From the NCBI GenBank assembly GCA_903836325.1, contig CAILQE010000085.1, positions 1 to 8,993 on the forward strand: a stretch of 8,993 bases of DNA. The letters run 5' to 3'. Numbering within the stretch: the stretch's first letter is position 1; each line of letters starts with the position of its first letter. This DNA comes from an uncultured Candidatus Saccharibacteria bacterium. GTDB lineage: Bacteria; Patescibacteriota; Saccharimonadia; Saccharimonadales; UBA4665. The position numbers and the translations under genes were made by a program. Below are positions 1-6,155 of the stretch, piece after piece. The notes below the pieces were generated by a model. That model ran no database searches. It had not been told where the DNA came from and saw only the letters and a program-made list of their open reading frames with translations.

Positions 1-1277
1 ATACCCATTTTTTCTTGGTCAGGTTTAGTCTTAGGTTCAATAGCAATAGAAACAGGAGGTTCTGGGAATGTAATACTTTCTAAAATTATAGAATTATTTA
101 CATCGGATAGTGTATTTCCTGTAGTTGTACCTTTAAGCCCAACTATTGCGGCAATATCTCCAGCTGTTACTTCATTAACATCTTCTCTTTTATCAGCTTG
201 CATTCTAACGATTCGGCCTACTCTTTCTTTAGTACCTGTAGAAGTGTTTAATACGTATGAACCAGCTTCTAGTTTACCTGAGTAGACTCTAAAATAAGCT
301 AACTTACCAACAAATGGATCAGTAGCAATTTTGAATGCTAAGCCTGCAAATGGTTGATCAGTAGATGGTTTTCTTTCTACTTTATCGCCAGTTTTAGGAT
401 GAGTACCCCAAGTACTGCCTCGATCAATTGGACTAGGTAAAAGATCAATAACTGCGTCTAGAACCTTTTCAACAATAACTCCACGACCATCTCCACCTGT
501 AACGGCATAGAATCTACCAGTTAGAACAGCGGTTCTAATAGCCTGTTTAATTTCTTCTTTAGTTAATCCTTCTTCACCTACTTCTATATATTTTTCTAGT
601 AAATTTTCATCTTCCGCGACAGCATTTTCAATTAATAAGCTTCGGTATCTATTTACTTCATCCATCATATCGGCAGGAATTTCACTTTCAACAAGTTCGT
701 GATCAGTAAATTCTTTATATGTATATGCCTTCATTTCAACAAGATCAACGATACCGTTGATAGCTTGTTCAAAACCAATAGGCAAATGAATTGGGAAAGC
801 TCTCTTACTTAATCTATTGTGAATAGATTCAAGAGATTTATAGAAGTCTCCACCTGTTTGGTTGATCTTGTTTATAAAACAGATTCGAGGAACTCCATAC
901 TTATCAGCTTGTCTCCAAACTGTTTCAGATTGACTTTCTACACCCATTTTTCCATCGAAAACTACACAGGCACCATCAAGAACACGTAGAGATCGTTCAA
1001 CCTCAACTGTAAAGTCGATGTGTCCTGGTGTATCTATGATGTTAATCTGATGATTCTTCCAATAACAGGTAACAGCAGCAGATACGATAGTGATTCCTCG
1101 TTCTCGTTCCTGCTCCATCCAGTCAGTAGTAGTTCCACCATCGTGCACTGCACCAATTTTGTGTTTAAGACCAGTTCTATAAAGAATACCTTCAGTAGTT
1201 GTAGTCTTACCTGCATCAATGTGCGCAATAATACCAATATTTCTTAATTGACCAATTTCATATTTTTTTTCTGCCAT
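1..1277 (-). CDS. fusA: Elongation factor G (3' end beyond the window), NKIN in the G4 motif
   Basis: EF-G is the ribosomal translocase GTPase and also acts with RRF in ribosome recycling. The 425 complete codons in the window are open throughout, about 60 percent of a family length near 700. Visible: P-loop AHIDAGKT (18-25), switch I WMEQERERGIT (53-63), G3 DTPGH (82-86), the G4 position FINKINQTGG (134-143), domain II with FAGLAFKIATDPFVGKL (about 305-321), and the start of domain III EPPVSIAIEPKTKPDQEKMG, where the window ends. Domains IV and V are not seen. The ATG is supported by the SD at 1286-1290 and by the family start MAEKKYEIGQLRNIGIIAHID. The notable departure is G4: NKIN (codons at 872-861) instead of NKxD, so the guanine-contacting Asp is Asn139. 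Everything else reads as canonical EF-G. A tetracycline-type ribosome protection protein is unlikely given the canonical domain sequence and the str operon context. Confidence 0.97.
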   Translation of the reverse strand, partial: MAEKKYEIGQLRNIGIIAHIDAGKTTTTEGILYRTGLKHKIGAVHDGGTTTDWMEQERERGITIVSAAVTCYWKNHQINIIDTPGHIDFTVEVERSLRVLDGACVVFDGKMGVESQSETVWRQADKYGVPRICFINKINQTGGDFYKSLESIHNRLSKRAFPIHLPIGFEQAINGIVDLVEMKAYTYKEFTDHELVESEIPADMMDEVNRYRSLLIENAVAEDENLLEKYIEVGEEGLTKEEIKQAIRTAVLTGRFYAVTGGDGRGVIVEKVLDAVIDLLPSPIDRGSTWGTHPKTGDKVERKPSTDQPFAGLAFKIATDPFVGKLAYFRVYSGKLEAGSYVLNTSTGTKERVGRIVRMQADKREDVNEVTAGDIAAIVGLKGTTTGNTLSDVNNSIILESITFPEPPVSIAIEPKTKPDQEKMG

Positions 1278-1285
1278 ATATTTAT

Positions 1286-1290
1286 CCCTT
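1286..1290 (-). promoter_or_regulatory. Shine-Dalgarno site of fusA
   Basis: The minus strand reads AAGGG within GGGAAGGGATAAATAT, 8 bases before the fusA ATG at 1277. The site lies in the 19-base gap after the rpsG stop. It supports this ATG as the start, and the gap is too short for a separate promoter. Confidence 0.75.
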
Positions 1291-1296
1291 CCCGGA

Positions 1297-1776
1297 TTAA
1301 TATCTCGCGAAGTGGGCAAAAGCTCGGTTAGATTCCGCCATCTTGAGAGTATCTTCTTTTTTCTTAACGGCTCCACCTTGGTTGTTGTAAGCCTCTTCTA
1401 ATTCAATTGCAATTCTATTAGCCATGCTAATTCCTTTTTTGTTTCTAGCAGACTGCACAAACCACATGATAGTTAAGTGTTGTTGTCTTTGTCCTTTAAC
1501 TTCAAATGGAATCTGATAGTTAGCTCCACCTACACGTCTAGATCTTGTTTCTAAATGAGGTGATACATTTTTCATAGCTTGTTCGAATACTTCTAAAGGA
1601 TTCTGAACTTTTAGCTTGTTGGCAGCTATTTGCATTCCATCATATACAAGTTTTTCGGCAACTTGTTTTTTTCCATGTCTCATGACACGGTTAATAAATT
1701 TCTGAACCATTACAGAATCATATAGTCTGTCTGGTTGTACTTCTCGTACTAGTGCTTTTGTAGTTTTTCGTGGCAT
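1297..1776 (-). CDS. rpsG: 30S ribosomal protein S7
   Basis: S7 nucleates assembly of the 30S head by binding the 3' major domain of 16S rRNA, and lies near the E-site and mRNA exit. It has 159 residues, a normal family length. Signatures are MPRKTTK at the start, FINRVMRHGKKQVAE (27-41), the LETRSRRVGGANYQIPFEV hairpin region (75-93), ARNKKGISMANR (110-121) and the C-terminal AVKKKEDTLKMAESNRAFAH. Its ATG shares an A with the rpsL TAA (TAATG), and the bases before it (GAAAGCGAGCAAATA) hold no strong SD, so translation probably depends on ribosomes finishing rpsL. In E. coli S7 represses its own operon by binding a roughly 100-base gap between rpsL and rpsG. Here no such gap exists. Confidence 0.98.
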   Translation of the reverse strand: MPRKTTKALVREVQPDRLYDSVMVQKFINRVMRHGKKQVAEKLVYDGMQIAANKLKVQNPLEVFEQAMKNVSPHLETRSRRVGGANYQIPFEVKGQRQQHLTIMWFVQSARNKKGISMANRIAIELEEAYNNQGGAVKKKEDTLKMAESNRAFAHFARY

Positions 1777-2189
1777 TATTTGCTCGCTTTCTTAGTACCG
1801 TATTTAGAACGACCGTTTTTACGATCAGTAACACCTTGAAGATCAAGAGATCCTCGTACTATGTGGTAACGAACACCTGGAAGGTCTTTTACTCTTCCAC
1901 CTCTTATTAGAACAGCTGCGTGTTCCTGAAGATTATGTCCTTCTCCACCGATGTATGCCCAAACTTCTTGGCCATTTGAAAGTCTAACACGTGCTACTTT
2001 TCTTAAAGCTGAGTTAGGTTTCTTAGGTGTTTTAGTTGTAACCTTAATACAAACACCACGCTTAAATGGTGCACTCTTTTCATAGTTTTTAGTCTTTAGG
2101 TTATTTGTAACCCTCTGAAGTGCAGGTGATTTACTTTTAGCAGTCACCCTTTTTCGTGGCTTACGAATTAATTGGTTAATTGATGGCAA
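1776..2189 (-). CDS. rpsL: 30S ribosomal protein S12, TTG start
   Basis: S12 sits at the 30S decoding centre and monitors codon-anticodon pairing. The product is 137 residues, close to the Gram-positive form and longer than the roughly 124 residues of E. coli, because of a linker insert (about residues 25-41) before KRGVC. Signatures are TPKKPNSALRK (54-64), IGGEGHNLQEH (80-90) and IRGGRVKDLPGVRYH (95-109). K56 and K101 match the lysines whose mutation gives streptomycin resistance in E. coli (K43 and K88 counting Met), so the sequence is of the streptomycin-sensitive type at those sites. D102 matches the aspartate that RimO methylthiolates in E. coli. The start is TTG: it matches the family N-terminus (PSINQL), has a good SD, and the protein contains no other methionine. 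Its TAA stop overlaps the rpsG ATG by one base. No L7Ae-like gene lies between rpoC and rpsL, as it does in Bacillus. Confidence 0.98.
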   Translation of the reverse strand: MPSINQLIRKPRKRVTAKSKSPALQRVTNNLKTKNYEKSAPFKRGVCIKVTTKTPKKPNSALRKVARVRLSNGQEVWAYIGGEGHNLQEHAAVLIRGGRVKDLPGVRYHIVRGSLDLQGVTDRKNGRSKYGTKKASK

Positions 2190-2195
2190 TTTGTA

Positions 2196-2201
2196 CTCCT
2201 T
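2196..2201 (-). promoter_or_regulatory. Shine-Dalgarno site that fixes the TTG start of rpsL
   Basis: The minus strand reads AAGGAG, then 6 bases (TACAAA), then TTG at 2189. It is the only good SD upstream of rpsL and confirms initiation at the UUG codon. It follows the 3' foot of the leader hairpin by a single base, so folding of the leader could hinder ribosome access. Confidence 0.85.
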
Positions 2202-2274
2202 ACTTCTTGAGATCTACTGCCGATGTATGCCCCCAGGATGCCTACCTGGTGAGCGGCTCGAACCTCTAAGAAAT
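2202..2274 (-). promoter_or_regulatory. Structured 5' leader hairpin of the rpsL-rpsG-fusA mRNA
   Basis: The minus-strand RNA folds by hand into a long irregular hairpin. The basal stem pairs 2274-2268 with 2208-2202 and, after a bulged A at 2267, 2266-2261 with 2214-2209 (13 pairs including three G-U). An internal loop (CGA against AGUA) is followed by GCC 2257-2255 with GGC 2221-2219. A 7-base 3' bulge (2228-2222) leads to a 9-pair apical stem, GCUC-A-CCAGG (2254-2245, A2250 bulged) with CCUGGGGGC (2237-2229), closed by the 7-base loop UAGGCAU. The region is far richer in G+C than its flanks. No U-run follows, so it is not an intrinsic terminator. It ends one base before the SD AAGGAG at 2201, as expected of a translation-controlling leader. 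I do not recognise it as a named Rfam family; ribosomal-protein autoregulation (S7 or S12) is inference. Confidence 0.55.
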
Positions 2275-2289
2275 TATTTATTATTTCTT
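2268..2289 (-). promoter_or_regulatory. Alternative AT-rich hairpin competing with the leader stem
   Basis: AAGAAAU (2289-2283) pairs perfectly with AUUUCUU (2274-2268) around an 8-base loop. The 3' arm is exactly the 5' strand of the basal stem of the downstream leader hairpin, where it pairs with AAGAAGU (2208-2202). The two folds therefore exclude each other. The near identity of the two competing strands (AAGAAAU, AAGAAGU) is the kind of design seen in RNA switches, but A/T-rich sequence can produce it by chance. Confidence 0.35.
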
Positions 2290-2299
2290 TAACAGATAC

Positions 2300-2329
2300 A
2301 TTTTAACATATATGTTGCCTAAATAGCAA
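2300..2329 (-). promoter_or_regulatory. Candidate promoter for rpsL-rpsG-fusA, starting inside the rpoC end
   Basis: The minus strand has TTGCTA (2329-2324, 4 of 6 to TTGACA), an 18-base spacer, then TAAAAT (2305-2300, 5 of 6 to TATAAT) preceded by TG at the right distance for an extended -10 (TGTTAAAAT). A start about 7 bases downstream, near 2293, would place the first transcribed bases just before the hairpins of the rpsL leader. The -35 overlaps the last rpoC codons. AT-rich DNA gives many chance matches, so this is a candidate only. With no terminator after rpoC, readthrough probably also feeds the downstream genes. Confidence 0.45.
2305..2316. repeat. 12-base perfect palindrome in the promoter spacer
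   Basis: AACATATATGTT is its own reverse complement and ends at the first base of the candidate -10 element. It could be an operator half-site pair. Equally it may be chance in AT-rich DNA. Just upstream on the minus strand, GTTGC (2330-2326) and GCAAC (2318-2314) form a 5-bp inverted repeat around the rpoC stop codon. Confidence 0.3.
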
Positions 2330-5300
2330 CAGCTTCACTTGGCTCTTCAGCAAGATCGTCATTTGGTTCTACTTCTGGAGAAAAACCTGTTCCTACTGGG
2401 ATTTTTCGTCCTAAGATTACGTTTTCTTTAAGACCGTATAAGTGGTCTAATTTTCCTGAAGTTGCAGCGGCAATTAGTACTCTTGTAGTGTCCTGGAAAG
2501 ATGCAGCAGATAGGAACGAATCAGTAGACAATGATGCTTTTGTAATACCTAGTAGTAGTTGGTTGTATTTAGCTGCTTCTTTACCGGCTTTAATTAGTTC
2601 TTCGTTTTGTTGAACTACGGCTAATTTACTTACAACATCTCCGGTAATGAAATCACTGTCACCAGAATCTTCAATTTGAACTCTTGAGAACATCTGTCGA
2701 ACGATGATTTCAAGGTGTTTGTCGGAAATATTTTGACCTTGAGCAGCAAAGATACCAAGAACTTGGTTCATTATATATCTTTGTGTTGGTTCAACTCCCT
2801 GTAATCTCATAAGATCTTGTGGATTTATAGAACCATTAGTTAGTCTTGAACCCGCAACAACTAAGTCGCCGTCCTTAACTGTTAATGTTTTGAATCCTGG
2901 GATTTCGTATTTAACTACAGATTGTTTTGTAGGGTTGATTAGAATTTGTTTACCCTTAACTTCTAACTTACCAGAAATGGTAGCTATAAGTGGTTCAGAA
3001 CCATCCTCTAGGGAGGCTACAACGTCTCCAATAGCAACGTCACTTCCTGTAGCAACTTTAACTTGTCTTATACCTAATGCAAGTTTAACTGTTTCTTTAG
3101 GATCAGCATTAACTTGAATTATGTAGTGATCACCTTCTTCCCATACGTTGATAGTTCCAGCGATTTCAGAAAGATAAGCTTGTCCTTTTGGATTTCTTAC
3201 TTCAAACAACTCTTCAATACGTGATAGACCTTGTGAAGCTTCATCAGCAAGCACAACACCTCCACGGTGCTTAGAGTCTAGAGATAGCTGAGTACCAGGT
3301 TCACCAATACTTTGAGCGGCTATAACACCGATTGGGTGGTGATCTGCTACTAGTTCTCCAGTAGCTGGGTCAACTCCGTAAGATTTTTTACCCACGCCGC
3401 GTACGTCAGTTGAAGATAGAGCACTCATTATCTTAACTCCATCAATTTTTTCGTCATCAGCAATAGCTTTTGCTATTTCTGCGGTAATTAGTTCACCTTT
3501 TTTAACATATCCCTTAACAGCTTCAGCAGCATATCTACCGCTTAATCTGTAAGAATATTCTGTGCCAATTTCAATAGCGTCAGATCTATACATAGCAAAT
3601 CCTGGATCTAGTTCAGCATCTAGGATAGTAAATACATCCTGAGATACATCTACAAGTCTTCGAGTTAAGTAACCAGCATCAGCAGTCTTAAGTGCGATAT
3701 CGATCATAGCCTTTCTAGTTCCACGAGTTGAGGTGAAATATTCAAGTGGATCTAATCCCTTTATGTAACCTGACTTAATAGGAAGTTCTATAGCTTGTCC
3801 TGATGCATCAGAAAGAACTCCAACGATACCAACTGAAGATTTCATTTGAGAAATATTTCCTCGAGCACCAGAAGTAATAGCTACAGACATTGTAGTGTCT
3901 TCGTCCTTAATTTGAGTAGCAAGCATTTCCTGTACGTTTGAGTCTATTTTAACCCAGTTATCTACAACCATTCGGTGTCGTTCGTTATCGCTAATAAATC
4001 CGTTATCGAATTGTTCAGCAATTTTCTTAACGTTATCTTCACCTTCAGAAATAACTTTGTCCATTCCTTTAATAGGAACGAAGTCATCCATACCCATTGA
4101 AATACCACTCTTAGTAGCAAATTCAAATCCAAGGTCTTTAACATAGTCAGCTATTTGAGCTGTAGTATCTGTGCCGTACTGTGAGTAAATCATAGACATA
4201 ACACCTTGTAGTTTTTTCTTAGACATAGCTTCGTCTACGAATTCAAAATCATCTGGGAAGATTTCATTAAACAGGAATCTACCTAAAGTTGAAGTTCTTG
4301 TTTTACCTTTAAAAGGTACTTCAATAGTAGTCTGTAATTTAACTTTACCTGCGTCGAATGACATGATAGCTTCATTTAAATTAGTAAATTTCTTTACTTT
4401 TTCTTGTCTAGAACTAGGCTTATCGTAAGTTAGGTAGTAAAGCCCAAGAACGATATCTTGTTCAATATGTAGAATAGGAGTTCCATCAGCTGGCTTAAGA
4501 AGATTCTTATTGGCAGCCATGATATCTCTAGCTTCTTTTTGCGCATCATCACTTAAAGGTAAGTGAACAGCCATCTGGTCACCATCGAAGTCTGCGTTGA
4601 AACCTTTACATACTAATGGGTGAAGCTGAATAGCTCGACCTTCAATCAGTACTGGCTGGAAAGCTTGAACAGACAATCGGTGAAGTGATGGAGCTCTGTT
4701 TAGTAGTACGTACTTGCCCTTAATAACTTCGTCTAAAGCATCCCAAACGATAGTTTCACCTAATTCAATAAGTCTAGATGCACTTCGGATGTTATGAGCT
4801 TGTTCTCTAGCAATTAGTTCTCCAATTACGAAAGGCTTGAATAATTCTAGAGCCATCATTTTTGGAAGTCCACACTGGAAGATCTTAAGTTCAGGTCCAG
4901 CAACGATAACAGAACGTCCAGAATAGTCTACTCTTTTACCAAGTAGGTTCTGTCTGAATCGTCCCTGCTTACCTTTTAGTAGGTCAGAAAGACTCTTTAG
5001 TCTTCGTTTTTGACCTGTTGATGCTACTGCACGTCCACTTCTAGAGTTATTGTTGTCAATTAGAGCGTCGACAGCTTCCTGAAGCATTCGTTGTTCATTT
5101 CTCTTAATTACTTCTGGAGCATTTAGATCGATTAGTTTCTTAAGTCGGTTGTTTCTGTTAATCACTCTTCGATAAAGATCGTTCATGTCAGAAGTTGCAA
5201 AACGTCCACCAGTTAACTGCACCATAGGTCTTAAGTCTGGAGGAATGACAGGTAGAACTGATATACAGATAGAAGATGGACTAATTCCAGCTTTTTCCAT

Positions 5301-6155
5301 AGATTCAAGTAATCGTAGTCTCTTAAGTAGTTTCTTCTTTCTTTGACCCTTAGCAGCTTCTGCCTCAAGGTCTAATTCAGCAATTAATGCTTTTAGATCG
5401 ATGTCTAATAGAAGATCTCTTAAAGTTGCACCACCCATACCTACTGTAATTAGAGCTTTAAGCTCACTAGGTAATTCACGGTAATCTGTTTCAGAAATAA
5501 TGTTTAATTTAGCTAATGATGTTAGTTGATCTTTAAGAATTTCAAAATCCTTAGTTAGATCTTCAATTTCTTTAGCTCGTAATTCAGCAAGAGCTTTTAT
5601 GTTAGCTCCTTCTGCCTTAGCTTCTTCTTCATATCTGTGAGAAATTGCTTCATTAGCTGCAGCAAATTCAGCTTCTTTATCTTGAAGCATTTGATCTCGC
5701 TTTTCAGTATCTACAGTCTTTACAACGTAAGTTGCGAAATAAGCGATCTTTTCAAGATTCTTAACAGTCATACCTAACAATAGGCCCATTGCTGATGGAG
5801 TTCCTCTTAAGAACCAAATATGAGCAACTGGCACAGCTAGAGTAATGTGTCCCATTCGTTCTCGTCTTACAATAGATTTAGTAACGATTTCTCCACTTTT
5901 ATCTACTGCTGCTTCACGGCTTCTAACACCTTTAAACTTAGTGTCATGTGGGTTAATATCTTTTACTGGTCCGAAAATTCTTTCACAGAATAGACCATCT
6001 CTTTCTGGTTTCTGAGTCCTATAGTTGATAGTTTCTGGTTTTGTTACTTCTCCGTAACTCCATTCCATAATATCTGTAGGACTGGCAACTGAAAGTTTAA
6101 CAGCATCGAAATCTGCAATATTAATACCATTATTTGAGAATTTATATGGATTCAT
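2319..6155 (-). CDS. rpoC: RNA polymerase beta' subunit RpoC, lacking both zinc sites
   Basis: Beta' subunit, 1278 residues, carrying the catalytic Mg2+ site NADFDGDQM (520-528) of RNA polymerase. In order: N-terminal zipper region with GLFCERIFGP (54-63); a charged, probably helical insert (about 148-215); VLPVIPPDLRPMVQL (300-314); sigma-binding clamp helices ending LQEAVDAL (358-365); rudder/lid region with GKRVDYSGRSVIV (406-418); RAPSLHRL (487-494); F-loop (about 767-783); bridge helix (about 805-838); trigger helix QSIGEPGTQL (948-957); and IEELFEVRNPKG (980-991). The zinc cysteines of site 1 are replaced by P69, D71, V84 and S87, and those of site 2 by E848, S915, G922 and S925. The trigger loop reads SLDSKHRGG where the family has TMRTFHTGG. 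The only cysteines (57, 297, 428, 516) lie elsewhere. The reading frame is intact and the alignment nearly gap-free, so this is not decay. The start is fixed by a strong SD and by the match to the family N-terminus. The stop is TAG. Confidence 0.98.
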   Translation of the reverse strand: MNPYKFSNNGINIADFDAVKLSVASPTDIMEWSYGEVTKPETINYRTQKPERDGLFCERIFGPVKDINPHDTKFKGVRSREAAVDKSGEIVTKSIVRRERMGHITLAVPVAHIWFLRGTPSAMGLLLGMTVKNLEKIAYFATYVVKTVDTEKRDQMLQDKEAEFAAANEAISHRYEEEAKAEGANIKALAELRAKEIEDLTKDFEILKDQLTSLAKLNIISETDYRELPSELKALITVGMGGATLRDLLLDIDLKALIAELDLEAEAAKGQRKKKLLKRLRLLESMEKAGISPSSICISVLPVIPPDLRPMVQLTGGRFATSDMNDLYRRVINRNNRLKKLIDLNAPEVIKRNEQRMLQEAVDALIDNNNSRSGRAVASTGQKRRLKSLSDLLKGKQGRFRQNLLGKRVDYSGRSVIVAGPELKIFQCGLPKMMALELFKPFVIGELIAREQAHNIRSASRLIELGETIVWDALDEVIKGKYVLLNRAPSLHRLSVQAFQPVLIEGRAIQLHPLVCKGFNADFDGDQMAVHLPLSDDAQKEARDIMAANKNLLKPADGTPILHIEQDIVLGLYYLTYDKPSSRQEKVKKFTNLNEAIMSFDAGKVKLQTTIEVPFKGKTRTSTLGRFLFNEIFPDDFEFVDEAMSKKKLQGVMSMIYSQYGTDTTAQIADYVKDLGFEFATKSGISMGMDDFVPIKGMDKVISEGEDNVKKIAEQFDNGFISDNERHRMVVDNWVKIDSNVQEMLATQIKDEDTTMSVAITSGARGNISQMKSSVGIVGVLSDASGQAIELPIKSGYIKGLDPLEYFTSTRGTRKAMIDIALKTADAGYLTRRLVDVSQDVFTILDAELDPGFAMYRSDAIEIGTEYSYRLSGRYAAEAVKGYVKKGELITAEIAKAIADDEKIDGVKIMSALSSTDVRGVGKKSYGVDPATGELVADHHPIGVIAAQSIGEPGTQLSLDSKHRGGVVLADEASQGLSRIEELFEVRNPKGQAYLSEIAGTINVWEEGDHYIIQVNADPKETVKLALGIRQVKVATGSDVAIGDVVASLEDGSEPLIATISGKLEVKGKQILINPTKQSVVKYEIPGFKTLTVKDGDLVVAGSRLTNGSINPQDLMRLQGVEPTQRYIMNQVLGIFAAQGQNISDKHLEIIVRQMFSRVQIEDSGDSDFITGDVVSKLAVVQQNEELIKAGKEAAKYNQLLLGITKASLSTDSFLSAASFQDTTRVLIAAATSGKLDHLYGLKENVILGRKIPVGTGFSPEVEPNDDLAEEPSEAVAI

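Noticed and set aside
1020..1247. Open frames antisense to fusA, rpoC and rpoB (for example 1020-1247, 2890-3117, 7455-7724 and 8622-8897 on the plus strand)
   Set aside because: All lie fully opposite conserved coding sequence, have no recognisable domains and no convincing ribosome binding sites; they are shadows.
1..1277. Premature stop or frameshift in fusA
   Set aside because: I translated the whole segment by hand; it is open from the ATG to the window edge with continuous EF-G similarity. It simply lacks its stop codon in the window.
2229..2254. Intrinsic terminator after rpoC
   Set aside because: The GC-rich stem is real, but no U-run follows it on the minus strand and it sits close to the rpsL SD; it fits a leader better. 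On the plus strand no gene ends there.
2251..2266. tRNA or tRNA remnant in the rpoC-rpsL gap
   Set aside because: GGTTCGAGCC looks like a T-arm and CACCA follows, but the T-stem does not pair beyond one or two bases and no acceptor, D or anticodon arm can be placed.
3962..4144. Short out-of-frame minus-strand ORF inside rpoC
   Set aside because: It overlaps conserved rpoC in another frame with low-complexity product; no independent support.
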